Source: Thermoleophilaceae bacterium
Lineage (GTDB): Bacteria; Actinomycetota; Thermoleophilia; Solirubrobacterales; Thermoleophilaceae
NCBI GenBank assembly: GCA_016929195.1
Contig: JAFGJG010000039.1
Span: 1 to 39,102, forward strand
Direction of reading: 5' to 3'
Length of the DNA: 39,102 nt
A program made the translations under genes and the position numbers. Every line of letters starts with the position of its first letter. Position 1 is the first letter of the stretch. The notes beneath the pieces are model-generated. The model was not told the origin of the DNA. It did not search any database and saw only the letters and a program-made list of their open reading frames with translations. Below, one piece after another: positions 1 through 8,454 of this stretch.

Positions 1-1
1 G

Positions 2-634
2 GACGCCGCCACGGTCGCGAAGCTGAGGAAGCCCACACGCGCGGCCTGGGCCGTCAACCAGCTCGCGCGGTCGGACCGGTCAGTGCTCCGCAAGGTGCTG
101 CGGGCCGGCGAGCGGCTCCGCAAGGCGCAGGAACGAGCGCTGAAGGGCGGCTCCGGAAGCGCCCTGCGCAAGGCCGGCGCCGAGGAGCGCGAGGCCGTGG
201 CCGCCGCCGTCGAGCGTGCGGCCGAGCTGCTCGGCGACCAGGCCAGCGGTGCCACACTCGAGCGGGTGCGGAGCTCGCTCCAGGCGGCCGCCCGCGACGA
301 GAGCGTGCGCGGCGAGGTCGAGGCCGGCCGGCTGACCGCGGATCACGAGCCGGTGGGGCTCGGCGCCTTCGAGGCGGCGGCCGCCGCGCCGGCGCCGTCG
401 CGTCGGGTGCGCGAGAAGGGCCCCGACGCGGCCACCCGGCGGCGCCGGCGCGATGCGAAGGTGGCCGCGCGCGAGGCGAACCGCCGGCTCGACGCAGCGC
501 GCCGCGAGCTGGAGCGCCGCGCCGACGCGGCGACCCGCGCCCAGACGCGCCTGAAGCAGGCCCAGGCTGACGCGGACGCGGCGGCGTCCGAGGCGGCGAA
601 GGCCGACGCCGAGCTGGAGCAGGCGCTCCGCTAG
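2..634 (+). CDS. Conserved actinobacterial coiled-coil hypothetical protein (5' end missing)
   Basis: The open frame runs in from the left edge, so the true start lies outside the window; codons before the first internal GTG at 83 still read as protein (LRKPTRAAWAVNQLARSD). About 210 residues are visible. The protein is rich in Ala, Arg and Glu, with long heptad-like stretches near the middle and a clear C-terminal coiled coil (residues about 150-210, repeated A-x-x-A/E-x-E blocks). The N-terminal motif with an invariant-looking TRAAWAVNQLAR is one I associate with uncharacterised high-GC actinobacterial proteins; no enzymatic motif is visible. It stops four bases before the next gene, so the two are probably co-transcribed. 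Function unknown. Confidence 0.8.
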   Translation, partial: DAATVAKLRKPTRAAWAVNQLARSDRSVLRKVLRAGERLRKAQERALKGGSGSALRKAGAEEREAVAAAVERAAELLGDQASGATLERVRSSLQAAARDESVRGEVEAGRLTADHEPVGLGAFEAAAAAPAPSRRVREKGPDAATRRRRRDAKVAAREANRRLDAARRELERRADAATRAQTRLKQAQADADAAASEAAKADAELEQALR

Positions 635-638
635 CGGC

Positions 639-1067
639 GTGTCTGACGCAGACTCAGTCCGCGGCCTCTGGGCCGACGAGCCCGTCGACCTCGTCGTGCT
701 CTTCCAGGGCGGCTCCTCTGCCCTCGACGACCTGGCCGCGGTGCTTGACCCGGACACGGAGATCGCGTTCCGCCCGCTCGAGCCCGGAGACCGGGACCCC
801 GGCCTGCGCGGCGCGGACGGCCTGGCCCAGGGCTGGATCGACTGGCTCGAGCCATACGCGAGCTACCTCCTCGAGATCGAGGACTTCGTGGACGGCCCCA
901 AGGGGGTGTACATGCCCGCCCGGGTCCGCGCCCGCACTCGCCGGGGCGGCGTCGAGGTCGCGCACGAGCCGGCCGCCGTGTGCACGCTGCGCGACGGCCG
1001 GGTCGCGCGGCTCTTCTTCTACCTGGACCGTTCCGAAGCCCGCATCGCCGCCGGTCTGGACGAATGA
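639..1067 (+). CDS. SnoaL-like / NTF2-fold protein
   Basis: A 142-residue protein starting at GTG 639, only four bases after the preceding stop, hence probably translated from the same message. The pattern fits the SnoaL-like NTF2-fold superfamily: an N-terminal helical part, a central GxDGLxxGWxDWLEPY segment, and a C-terminal strand pair ending in CTLRDGRVARLFFYLDR, which closely resembles the WTLRDGRIIRLSVHTDR end of another small protein at 8035-8433. NTF2-fold proteins include polyketide cyclases, isomerases and binding proteins; there is nothing here that fixes a substrate. The fold assignment is fairly safe, the role is not known. Confidence 0.8.
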   Translation: MSDADSVRGLWADEPVDLVVLFQGGSSALDDLAAVLDPDTEIAFRPLEPGDRDPGLRGADGLAQGWIDWLEPYASYLLEIEDFVDGPKGVYMPARVRARTRRGGVEVAHEPAAVCTLRDGRVARLFFYLDRSEARIAAGLDE

Positions 1068-1125
1068 TCTAGTCCAAAGGACCGACGCGCCGGAATCCGT
1101 TGCACGGGGTCGATGAGGCAAAACG

Positions 1126-1329
1126 ATGCGCTCCATCCAGGAGACCAGCCACGAGGTGCGCGCCGAGTGCGACTCGTGCGGCGCCGAGCAGACGCTCCGC
1201 CGCTTCGTCAGCCGCCCCGCGGTGGGCGGCGAGCGGGTGGAGCCGGCCGTGGGCCAGTGGATCCAGTGCCGCGTGTGCGGTGACTGGAGCCCCTTCGAGC
1301 GCGGCGACCGCGCTCCCGCGCTGGCCTGA
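1126..1329 (+). CDS. Small zinc-ribbon protein
   Basis: A 67-residue protein from ATG 1126. It contains two CxxC knuckles, CDSC near residue 16 and CRVC near residue 49, separated by about 30 residues, the usual layout of a single zinc ribbon. The rest is polar with a GGERVEPAVGQW segment between the knuckles. Such small ribbons are common in actinobacteria and may bind nucleic acid or a protein partner. It is a stand-alone gene 58 bases after the SnoaL-like gene and 64 before a lipoprotein gene. Only metal binding is supported by sequence. Confidence 0.65.
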   Translation: MRSIQETSHEVRAECDSCGAEQTLRRFVSRPAVGGERVEPAVGQWIQCRVCGDWSPFERGDRAPALA

Positions 1330-1356
1330 CTCCACCTCGGGGTCGGCAGCATGTGG

Positions 1357-1386
1357 TTGACCCGCCCCCCGGCGCGGGTGTAAGAC
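1357..1386 (+). promoter_or_regulatory. Candidate promoter for the beta-helix lipoprotein, suggesting a leaderless mRNA
   Basis: TTGACC at 1357-1362 and TAAGAC at 1381-1386 are separated by 18 bases. The expected start of transcription, about seven bases after the second box, coincides with the GTG at 1394, and there is no Shine-Dalgarno sequence. The -35 box is good; the -10 box is weak. Confidence 0.4.
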
Positions 1387-1393
1387 ACGCTGA

Positions 1394-2671
1394 GTGTCCC
1401 GTCCTTACACCGTCGCGGCCCTCGCCGCCGTCGCCCTGATGGCCTCCGGCTGTGCGGTCGGTACAACCGGCTTCCCGGACGCGGTGGCGGTCGACAGCGC
1501 CCGCGTGCTCGGCGAGGCGGCCAGCTCGTCCGGCGGGTCCGCGTCCTACTGGGTCGAGTACGGATCGACCCCCGCCTATGGCTCGAAGACCGCGGCGGAG
1601 ACGGCGTCCGTCACGCAGGGAACGCCGCTCGACGTGACGGTCACCGTAGCGGGCCTCGCGCGCGACACCGCCTACCACTACCGGCTCTGCGCGCGCGACT
1701 CGCAGGGCGGCGCGTGCGGCGCCGACCGGACGCTGCGCACGCAGGACGTGGCCTGCGGCCAGACCGTGACGGAGGATGTGAGGCTCACCGGAGACCTCGA
1801 CTGCGACTTCGACCCCCTGGGCCCGGTCGAGAGCCCGAACGGGCTCGTCGTGGGCGCGGACGGCATCGACGTCGACCTCGGTGGCCACGGCATCGGCGGC
1901 GGCGTCAACGTGGGCGGCTCCGGCGTGCGCGGAATCGACAACACCGGAGGCTTCGACAACGTGACGATCCGCAACGGCGGCGTCGGCGGCTGGGGAGTCG
2001 GCGTCGAGCTCGAAGGTGCCACCGGCAACGTCCTGCGGCGCTTCGACGCCCAGGGCAGCCCCACCGGAATGCGAATCGCCGGCGGGGCCTTCAACGCCGT
2101 GCACGGAGGAGCGCTCGCCGGAAGGCTCAACGGCCTGCTCGTGGCGAGCAGCCCCGGGACGACCGTGGACGCGGCGGCCGTGGACGGTGCCTTCGGAACG
2201 GGTCTCTCGATCGCCGGGGACTCCGTCCGCGTCTCCGATTCCCGGATCGGGACCTCCGTGGGTTACGCGCTCGAGATCAGCGGCGCGGGGAACTCCGTAC
2301 TCCACAGCGAGGTGGGTGCCCGGCCCGGGTTCTTCGGCCCGTTCGGCGGCATCCTCGTGGGGGGCGGGACGGAGAACCGGCTGATCGGCAACACGGTCAC
2401 CGGCGTCGACGCGCCCGTCGCGGGCGAGGAGGGCGACGGGATCCGCGTCGCCGCGACGGCGGCTGGGACGACCATCCGGCTCAACGTCGCGAGCGACAAC
2501 CAGGGTGACGGGATCGACGTCGACGACGCGACGGCGCGGCTCGGCGGCAACGTCGCGAACTCGAACACCGACCTGGGCATCGAGGCCGCGGCGGGTGTGA
2601 CCGACCTCGGCGGCAACGCGGCGAGCGGGAACGGCAACCCGCTCCAGTGCTTGAACGTCTTCTGCCGCTGA
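1394..2671 (+). CDS. Lipoprotein with Ig/fibronectin-like domain and right-handed parallel beta-helix
   Basis: A 425-residue exported lipoprotein from GTG 1394. The N-terminus is a signal peptide ending in a lipobox (MASGC, Cys20). Residues about 25-115 form a fibronectin III/Ig-like domain with the ending YHYRLCARD...C that is also found in the lipoproteins at 4295 and 8455. Residues about 120-420 are a repetitive Gly/Asn/Val-rich region with short repeats such as GIDNTGG, NVTIRNGG, GNVLRRF and NRLIGNTVTG, typical of a pectate-lyase-like parallel beta-helix (NosD/PbH1 repeats). The fold is used by surface polysaccharide lyases and adhesins; I see no catalytic signature, so a substrate cannot be named. 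It is convergent with the hydrolase gene at 2696, with 24 bases between. Confidence 0.85.
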   Translation: MSRPYTVAALAAVALMASGCAVGTTGFPDAVAVDSARVLGEAASSSGGSASYWVEYGSTPAYGSKTAAETASVTQGTPLDVTVTVAGLARDTAYHYRLCARDSQGGACGADRTLRTQDVACGQTVTEDVRLTGDLDCDFDPLGPVESPNGLVVGADGIDVDLGGHGIGGGVNVGGSGVRGIDNTGGFDNVTIRNGGVGGWGVGVELEGATGNVLRRFDAQGSPTGMRIAGGAFNAVHGGALAGRLNGLLVASSPGTTVDAAAVDGAFGTGLSIAGDSVRVSDSRIGTSVGYALEISGAGNSVLHSEVGARPGFFGPFGGILVGGGTENRLIGNTVTGVDAPVAGEEGDGIRVAATAAGTTIRLNVASDNQGDGIDVDDATARLGGNVANSNTDLGIEAAAGVTDLGGNAASGNGNPLQCLNVFCR

Positions 2672-2695
2672 CTTCGGCCGGCGCCCGTTGCGGGT

Positions 2696-4225
2696 CTAGG
2701 GCCGCCTGACGACCACGGTGGCCCGGCCGCGGCCGTAGCCACGCCGGCTCACGCGAGCCGGGTACCGGCCGGCATCGGCGAGCCGCAGGGTCACGGCTGC
2801 GCGTCCCCGCCGGCCGGTCAGGAGCGTGCGACCCGCGAACCAGACGGTGGCCCGCTGGAGTGGCCGGCGGCGCGTCCCGCGTCCCACCGTCGCGTGGAAC
2901 ATGTACCGTCGGCTCGCCCCCGCGACGGCGCGCCGGGGGTCCGCCCTCAAACGGATGGGCGGCCCGCATGCGGGACCGCGAAGAAGCCGGAGCGGAACGG
3001 CCGCGGCCATCGCTCGGTAGCCGGCGTCGCTCGGGTGGAGCTTGTCGCCCCCGTCGAAGGCGGGCAGGAGGCGGTCGGGGTCGGCGGGGTCCCGGAGGGC
3101 CGCGTGAAAGTCCACCACGCCGTCGCCCGGGGTGGCGCGGCGAATCCAGGCATTGATCTTGTTTCGCTCCGCGATCGCCGGCGGGGACCCGTGGAGCCCG
3201 ACCGGGGACACGCCCTTGGCCGGCAGCTGGGTCCCGACGATGACCCTGATTCCGGCCGCGTGCAGGCGGGACACCAGTCGCCTGAGCCCCGCCACCACGG
3301 GACTGGCCTTGGCAAGCGCAGCGGGGTCGAAGGAGTGCCCGATGTCGTTGGTGCCCTCCATCAGGATCACGTCCGTCACACCCGCTTGGTCGATGACGTC
3401 GTCTTCGACCCGCTCGAGGGCGGGCGGCCCGCCCCATGGCGCGCCTGATGGGCTGAGCACGCGATTGCTCCCGATCCCGGCGTTCTGCACCGACAACCGC
3501 GGACGCCCGCGCGCGGCCAGCCGGCGAGCCAGGAAATCGGGATAGCGAGCGTTGGCCCCGGGCGTGCTCAGAACGCCGTCGGTGATGGAGTCGCCGATCG
3601 TGACCACCGCCCCCACGCGCTTGGAGGCGCGCACCTCCACATCGGTGAGGAAGGGCCGGGTGCCGATCGGGCGGGTGAACGCCGACGCCGACTCGTCTGC
3701 GCTGTGATCACCGGCGCCGGCCGCCGTCGTGTAGGAGAACTGCTGCCCGAACAGGTGCTCGGTCACCGGGCCGCTCGCGCCCCGCACGTGAAAGCTCACG
3801 GCCAGGTCGGTGAAAGCGCGGAAGTGGAGCCGAACGCTGTCGCTCACCACCTCCTGCCCCGGTGGCACCACCGCCTGCGGGCGCCCATGGAAGCGGAGCC
3901 GCCGGAGCGTCCCGGGAGTCAGGGCCGCGCCCTCCTCATGTAGCCCGACGGAGGCCGAGGCGAACGTAACGGGCCGTGTGCCGAAACGGTTCGAGAGGCG
4001 TATCCGGACCAACCGCCCACCCAGCGTCGGCTCGACGATCAGCCGCACCGACTGATCGGTCAGGCCGGGGGTCGTCGCCCACCCCGGGCTGGCCGCCCAC
4101 ACCCCGACCCAATGACGGCCCGCGCACGGCTCGGCGGCTGAGGCCTGCGCCGGACTCCCGGCGGTGAGCCCGGCAAGCAGAAGTGCGACCGCCGGCAGGT
4201 GCCGACATCTCATCGTGGGTTTCAT
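2696..4225 (-). CDS. Secreted SGNH/GDSL-family hydrolase
   Basis: A 509-residue protein with a Sec signal peptide (hydrophobic VALLLAGLTAG, probable cleavage after ASA around residue 30). After a beta-rich N-terminal domain (about 35-200) comes an SGNH hydrolase core: block I IGDSITDG with the nucleophile Ser near residue 211, block III GTNDI near 290, and block V DKLHPSDAGY with the catalytic Asp and His near 395. The C-terminal ~80 residues are an Arg-rich Ig-like module. The domain order resembles secreted actinobacterial SGNH hydrolases acting on esters of lipids or polysaccharides. Start ATG 4223-4225 is used; ATG at 4211-4213 (Met5) is equally possible. The gene is divergent from the lipoprotein at 4295. 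Confidence 0.9.
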   Translation of the reverse strand: MKPTMRCRHLPAVALLLAGLTAGSPAQASAAEPCAGRHWVGVWAASPGWATTPGLTDQSVRLIVEPTLGGRLVRIRLSNRFGTRPVTFASASVGLHEEGAALTPGTLRRLRFHGRPQAVVPPGQEVVSDSVRLHFRAFTDLAVSFHVRGASGPVTEHLFGQQFSYTTAAGAGDHSADESASAFTRPIGTRPFLTDVEVRASKRVGAVVTIGDSITDGVLSTPGANARYPDFLARRLAARGRPRLSVQNAGIGSNRVLSPSGAPWGGPPALERVEDDVIDQAGVTDVILMEGTNDIGHSFDPAALAKASPVVAGLRRLVSRLHAAGIRVIVGTQLPAKGVSPVGLHGSPPAIAERNKINAWIRRATPGDGVVDFHAALRDPADPDRLLPAFDGGDKLHPSDAGYRAMAAAVPLRLLRGPACGPPIRLRADPRRAVAGASRRYMFHATVGRGTRRRPLQRATVWFAGRTLLTGRRGRAAVTLRLADAGRYPARVSRRGYGRGRATVVVRRP

Positions 4226-4280
4226 GGCTGGGCCAGTTCAGGACACGGGCGTTCGAGCGACGGACACTAGACAGGCGGGG

Positions 4281-4286
4281 TAGGGT
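4281..4286 (+). promoter_or_regulatory. Candidate -10 box for the lipoprotein at 4295
   Basis: TAGGGT lies eight bases before the GTG at 4295, the spacing expected for a transcript that starts at or next to the start codon. No convincing -35 hexamer is seen at 17-18 bases upstream, and there is no ribosome binding site. Confidence 0.3.
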
Positions 4287-4294
4287 CGGCCGAG

Positions 4295-4918
4295 GTGGCC
4301 CGGTCGCTCCTAGCCCTCTGCACCGCCCTCGTCTTCGCGGGCTCGGGCTGTGCGATCGGCCTCGGCGCACCCGCGTCCGAGGTCACGGCGAACAGCGCGC
4401 TGCTGAACGGGCACGTCCGCTCATCGACCGGCGGGCCGGGTTCGTACCACCTCGAGTTCGGCAAGCTGGGGAGCCCGCTCCAGAAGCGGGCGGTGCATCC
4501 GATCGACCTCGAGGCGAACGTGTCGCAACCTGTCTCGGAGCCGGTCGACGGCCTCGAGTTCGGCACGATCTACAGCTACCGCGTGTGCGCCGAGGACGGT
4601 CAGAACGCCGGCAGCCCGATCTGCAGTCAGCGCCAGCATTTCCCAACGGCCGGCGTGAGGCTCAGAGCCGATCTGGACTGCACCTTCTACCCGCCGTACA
4701 ACTTCCCGACCGCGCGGCTGGTCGCCCCTCCCGGCGACTACGAGTTCACGTGGACGGGCCCGGGAGAGGGCCGTACGGACACGGTCACCGTCGGATCCTT
4801 CGGGTTCCTCAGCATCTCGTTCCCCCGGGAGACCACGGGTCTCTGGACCTTCACCGCGGAGGTGCAGGGCGAGACCCTGACCGCGTCAGTCGTGGCCGAC
4901 TGCGCGTCGCCTTCCTGA
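4295..4918 (+). CDS. Fibronectin-like lipoprotein
   Basis: A 207-residue exported lipoprotein from GTG 4295. The signal peptide ends in the lipobox AGSGC (Cys19). Residues about 25-115 repeat the domain of the lipoprotein at 1394: a SALLNGHVRSS-type first strand, SYHLEFG in the middle, and YSYRVCAED followed by a second Cys. The remaining ~90 residues are a second beta-sandwich-like segment (GDYEFTWTGPGEG, LWTFTAEVQGETL) that looks like an Ig-type domain. There is no catalytic signature; a binding or structural role at the cell surface is an inference. It lies 48-60 bases before the hydrolase lipoprotein gene that follows on the same strand. Confidence 0.8.
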   Translation: MARSLLALCTALVFAGSGCAIGLGAPASEVTANSALLNGHVRSSTGGPGSYHLEFGKLGSPLQKRAVHPIDLEANVSQPVSEPVDGLEFGTIYSYRVCAEDGQNAGSPICSQRQHFPTAGVRLRADLDCTFYPPYNFPTARLVAPPGDYEFTWTGPGEGRTDTVTVGSFGFLSISFPRETTGLWTFTAEVQGETLTASVVADCASPS

Positions 4919-4944
4919 CCAGCAACTTCCGTCACCCCGCGGGG

Positions 4945-4974
4945 TTGACACGGGCACCAGCCCCCGGTGAGGAG
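4945..4974 (+). promoter_or_regulatory. TTGACA box and Shine-Dalgarno before the alpha/beta-hydrolase
   Basis: A perfect TTGACA sits at 4945-4950, and GAGGAG (4969-4974) ends four bases before ATG 4979, so it is a good ribosome binding site for that codon rather than for the in-frame GTG at 4967. No TATAAT-like box is seen at the right distance, so the -35 call is tentative and the ribosome binding site is the safer element. Confidence 0.4.
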
Positions 4975-4978
4975 ATCC

Positions 4979-5869
4979 ATGCCGAACACAGGACGCCGGA
5001 CCCGCCGCCCCATCCTGCTCCTCCTCGCGCTCCTCGCGATCGCCGCGACTGCCGGCTGCACCCTGCCGCGCCCGGCGAGCGAGTCGCCTCTGCGCTACCT
5101 CGATCCGGTGTTCCCGAACCTGACGGTCACCAGGGACATCACCTACGGCAACGCCCCCGGCATCAACGGAACCCCGGAGGACCTAAAGCTCGACCTCTAC
5201 CAGCCCACCGGCGACACCGTGACGAAGCGGCCCGCGCTCCTCTGGATCCACGGTGGCGGCTTCACTCAGGGCGACAAGAGCGGCGTGGCGGGCAACGCGG
5301 CGTTCTTCGCGCGCCTGGGTTACGTCGTCGCTGCGATCAACTACCGGCTCCTCTCGCCCGTCGGCTGCGGCGGCAACCCCGACCCCACCCCGACCTGCCG
5401 CGACGCGGCCCTGGGGGCCCAGCATGACGCCCAGGCCGCGGTTCGCTGGCTCCGGAAGAACGCCTCCACCCACAGGATCGACACCGACCGGATCGCGTCG
5501 GGCGGCGGCTCGGCGGGCGCCGTCACCTCGCTGCTCGTCGACTGGCGCCCCGAGGACCCGGGTACGAGCGGCAACCCTGGCTTCCCGTCGAGCATCAGGG
5601 CGGCGGTCTCGGTCTCGGGCGGCACGCCGACGAACGAGTGGATCGACAGCGGCGACGGGCCCGCGATCTTCTTCCACGGCACCGCGGACCGCACCGTGCC
5701 CTACACCTGGGCGGTGCAGAACGCGGGCGCCATGTTCAACCTGGGCATCCTCACGGTGCTCGAGCCGTTCGAGGGCGCCGGCCACGGCATCGGGCAGCCG
5801 GCCGTGATCCACGAGCAGGCGAGCTACTTCCTGTGGCGTGCGCTCGATCTGAGCACCGCGGCCAAGTGA
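4979..5869 (+). CDS. Lipoprotein alpha/beta-hydrolase (carboxylesterase-like)
   Basis: A 296-residue lipoprotein. The N-terminus has an Arg-rich n-region, a hydrophobic LLLLALLAIAA segment and a lipobox TAGC. The hydrolase core shows WIHGGG (oxyanion hole, near residue 90), GGGSAGA with the nucleophile Ser near 177, GTADRTVPY with the acid Asp, and GAGHGIG with the His, so the triad is complete. The spacing fits the hormone-sensitive-lipase/carboxylesterase type (BD-FAE like) that deacylates esters on polysaccharides or small molecules. ATG 4979 is chosen over GTG 4967 because a GAGGAG ribosome binding site lies between them. It is convergent with the GGDEF-EAL gene, 24 bases apart. The substrate is unknown. 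Confidence 0.88.
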   Translation: MPNTGRRTRRPILLLLALLAIAATAGCTLPRPASESPLRYLDPVFPNLTVTRDITYGNAPGINGTPEDLKLDLYQPTGDTVTKRPALLWIHGGGFTQGDKSGVAGNAAFFARLGYVVAAINYRLLSPVGCGGNPDPTPTCRDAALGAQHDAQAAVRWLRKNASTHRIDTDRIASGGGSAGAVTSLLVDWRPEDPGTSGNPGFPSSIRAAVSVSGGTPTNEWIDSGDGPAIFFHGTADRTVPYTWAVQNAGAMFNLGILTVLEPFEGAGHGIGQPAVIHEQASYFLWRALDLSTAAK

Positions 5870-5893
5870 GCCGCCCTCCTCGCACCCAGCGAT

Positions 5894-7912
5894 CTATCTC
5901 TGCGGCGTGATGTGATCGCGGGGGATCGCGAATTGCTCTTTCGGAGTCATCGCGGCTCGACCGGGACGGTTCGCGAGCCAGATCCGGAAGTCGTCCGGGG
6001 GCAACGGCGGGCTGATGTAGTAGCCCTGGGCCTGATGGCATCCGTAGCTGCACAGCAGCTCCCACGCTGCCTGGGTCTCGACTCCCTCGGCGACGACGTG
6101 TAGGTCCAGGTTGCGAGCCAGCTCGACCGTTGAGCGGACGATCGTGGCGTCGCCTTCGTCCGTGTCGATGTTCTTGATGAAGGAACGGTCGATCTTGATC
6201 TCCTGGACGTTCAGCCGCTTGAGGTAGGAGAGCGAGGAGTAGCCGGTGCCGAAGTCGTCGAGCGAGAGGGTGGTTCCGAGGGCGCTGAGGGCGGCGATGA
6301 TCCGGCTCGCGTGGGCGGGGTCGGCCATGATCAGGGTCTCCGTGATCTCGAGTCTCAGTCGGTCGGCGGGGAGACGGTGCTTGCCGAGCAGGTCGGCGAC
6401 CGTGGCCGGCAGGGTGTCGTCGGCGAGGTTCGTCTGTGAGAGATTGACCGCGACCGACAGGTCCAGGCCGTCCGCCCGCCAGCCTGCGCATTGTGAGATG
6501 GCCTTGTCCAGGACGGTCTCGGTCAGGCGAGGCATCAAGCCGAGCTGCTCTGCGATCGGGAGGAACTCGTCTGGCGGGACGAGCCCACGGATGGGGTGTG
6601 CCCAGCGCACGAGCGCCTCGACGCTGCGGACAGCGCCCGTCTTGAGGTCGGCCTTCGGCTGGTAGTGGACCGTCAGCCGGTCGTCCTCCAGCGCGGAGCG
6701 CAGCTCGGCCCCGAGCTCGAGCTTGGCTCGCGACGTGGCGTCGCGTTCGGGGGCATACAGGAGGTGGCTCGTCCGCTCGGCCTTCGCCCGGTACATCGCG
6801 ACATCGGCGTGCCTCACGAGCGTTTCGCCGTCTCGTCCGTGGTCGGGACAGATCGCGATGCCGATGCTGGCCCCGACCTGGAGCGCCAAGCCGTGGAAAT
6901 CGAACGGTCGGTCGAGTGCGTCCGCGATGCGCTCGGCCAGGCCGCAGACCGTGTCTGCGTCGAGCAGGGACCCCGAGCCGACCACGAGCGCGAACTCATC
7001 TCCTCCGATCCGCGTCAGCACGTCTCGGTCACGGAGCGCGCCCTGGAGGCGAGGCCCGACCATCTGGAGAACCTCGTCGCCGGCCTGGTGCCCGAGCGTG
7101 TCATTGATCTCCTTGAATTGGTTCAGGTCGATGACGAGGACCGCCATCCGAAAGCCTCGCTTCAGGGCGACCGCCACCTCTTCATCCAGGCAGTGCAGGA
7201 AGTGGCGGCGGTTCGCCAGCCCGGTGAGCTCGTCATGGTTGGCGTCGTGCTCACGCTGCCGGGCAAGGTCATCGGTCAGGCGTACCCGCCGCTCGAGTTC
7301 CTCCTGACGTACGGTGCCCGCCAGCGCCTGCTGGCGCTTCCGGTAGAACAGAATCAGCAGCGCGATCACTGCCAACGTCGCGCCGGCCAGGATCAGCCGA
7401 GAGGTCGTGGCCGCCCTCGAGTCGATCGAGCGAGCCTCGCGCGAGAGCCGCCCGGCCGTTGCGCTCAGCTGACGGCGCAACCGCGCGAAGGCCGGGTCCA
7501 CCTCCTGCTCGTCGACCTCACGCGCCGCGGCAGGGCGCGGCCGGCTGGGCGACAGCAGCGCGTACTCTCGCTCGAGCGCGTCCACATAGCGCTCGAACGA
7601 GGCGCCCAGGTCGCCGTCAGCAGTCGAGCCCAGAGACGCGATCTCCGTTCGCGCGCGGCTGATTACCCGCTGCGTCTCGTTGCTTCCCTCCACATCCACG
7701 CGGCCCTCGCTGATCGCACGCCACTCCAGCCCGTCGAGTCTGTTCGCCTGCGCCCCGAGGTGGGCAAGCGTCAGCCGCACATCGCTCATGCGTGTCGCTT
7801 CGTCGCGAAAATGCGTCACCAACGCGCCGGCGAGCAGTGCAACGAAGACCGCCGCGAAGAGCGGAACCAGAGGCAGCACCGTGCCTCGTAACTGACGACG
7901 ACCACTATTCAC
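5894..7912 (-). CDS. Membrane GGDEF-EAL cyclic-di-GMP synthase/phosphodiesterase
   Basis: A 672-residue protein from GTG 7912. Two membrane segments (about 11-33 and 172-192) enclose a ~135-residue extracytoplasmic helical sensor region. After a linker comes a GGDEF domain (about 220-375) with intact GGDEF near 306 and, five residues upstream, RDRD, an RxxD product-inhibition site. The EAL domain (about 395-655) keeps EAL (SVEALVRW near 433), NLSQTNL, ETLIMAD, DDFGTGYSSLSYLKRL, KIDRSFI and the VAEGVET motif, so all metal and catalytic positions I can check are present. Both activities are therefore possible, with net direction set by the sensor. It is monocistronic, with no ribosome binding site visible at the GTG. 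Confidence 0.95.
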   Translation of the reverse strand: MNSGRRQLRGTVLPLVPLFAAVFVALLAGALVTHFRDEATRMSDVRLTLAHLGAQANRLDGLEWRAISEGRVDVEGSNETQRVISRARTEIASLGSTADGDLGASFERYVDALEREYALLSPSRPRPAAAREVDEQEVDPAFARLRRQLSATAGRLSREARSIDSRAATTSRLILAGATLAVIALLILFYRKRQQALAGTVRQEELERRVRLTDDLARQREHDANHDELTGLANRRHFLHCLDEEVAVALKRGFRMAVLVIDLNQFKEINDTLGHQAGDEVLQMVGPRLQGALRDRDVLTRIGGDEFALVVGSGSLLDADTVCGLAERIADALDRPFDFHGLALQVGASIGIAICPDHGRDGETLVRHADVAMYRAKAERTSHLLYAPERDATSRAKLELGAELRSALEDDRLTVHYQPKADLKTGAVRSVEALVRWAHPIRGLVPPDEFLPIAEQLGLMPRLTETVLDKAISQCAGWRADGLDLSVAVNLSQTNLADDTLPATVADLLGKHRLPADRLRLEITETLIMADPAHASRIIAALSALGTTLSLDDFGTGYSSLSYLKRLNVQEIKIDRSFIKNIDTDEGDATIVRSTVELARNLDLHVVAEGVETQAAWELLCSYGCHQAQGYYISPPLPPDDFRIWLANRPGRAAMTPKEQFAIPRDHITPQR

Positions 7913-8034
7913 GACGTGTAGAGACGGCTTTCAAGCCCTATCGGCGATCGAGCGTCTCCCCGAGAGTCGATCAGCGCCAGGCAATGCGGCGTGCATCCGT
8001 GCTCGCTTGCCGGCAGGGCACCCGAGCGTGATGT

Positions 8035-8433
8035 CTACGCCAACAGCCCTGCGACTTCGAGGGATCGGTCCCGGTCGGTGTGGACCGAGAGGCGGATGAT
8101 CCTCCCGTCGCGAAGGGTCCAGACGTGGAAGAAGCTGTTCCAGACCTCGGCGTCCGTCCCCCGCATGCGCCCGCCGTCGCGGACGGCGACGACGACCCGC
8201 CCCTCGTCGGCGTGGATCACTTCCTCGATCTCGACGTGGTAGCCGTCGAACGTCTCCCAGTACTCACGCATGGCCGCCAGCGCAGCGTCATGGCCGAGGA
8301 CATCGGCCAGGTCCGGCCAGAGCTCCGTGTTGTCGAACTCGTAGTCCGGGTCGAACAGCTCCCGGGGTGTCTCGAGGCGGGTGGTCACCCCTTCGTAGAC
8401 CCGGCGGATCGTCTCCAGGCTCTCATGCGACAT
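8035..8433 (-). CDS. SnoaL-like / NTF2-fold protein
   Basis: A 132-residue protein from ATG 8433. The N-terminal ESLETIRRVYEG helix, the FDPDYEF strand, AALAAMREYWETFDGY helix and the long curved-sheet end (EVIHADEGRVVVAVRDGG, WTLRDGRIIRLSVHTDR) are characteristic of SnoaL-like ketosteroid-isomerase-type NTF2 folds. It resembles the protein at 639-1067 mainly in the last strand pair. The start lies 21 bases after the stop of the lipoprotein gene on the same strand, so the two may be one transcript. No substrate can be inferred. Confidence 0.85.
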   Translation of the reverse strand: MSHESLETIRRVYEGVTTRLETPRELFDPDYEFDNTELWPDLADVLGHDAALAAMREYWETFDGYHVEIEEVIHADEGRVVVAVRDGGRMRGTDAEVWNSFFHVWTLRDGRIIRLSVHTDRDRSLEVAGLLA

Positions 8434-8454
8434 CGCGGGCCTGGGCGGGGTCGG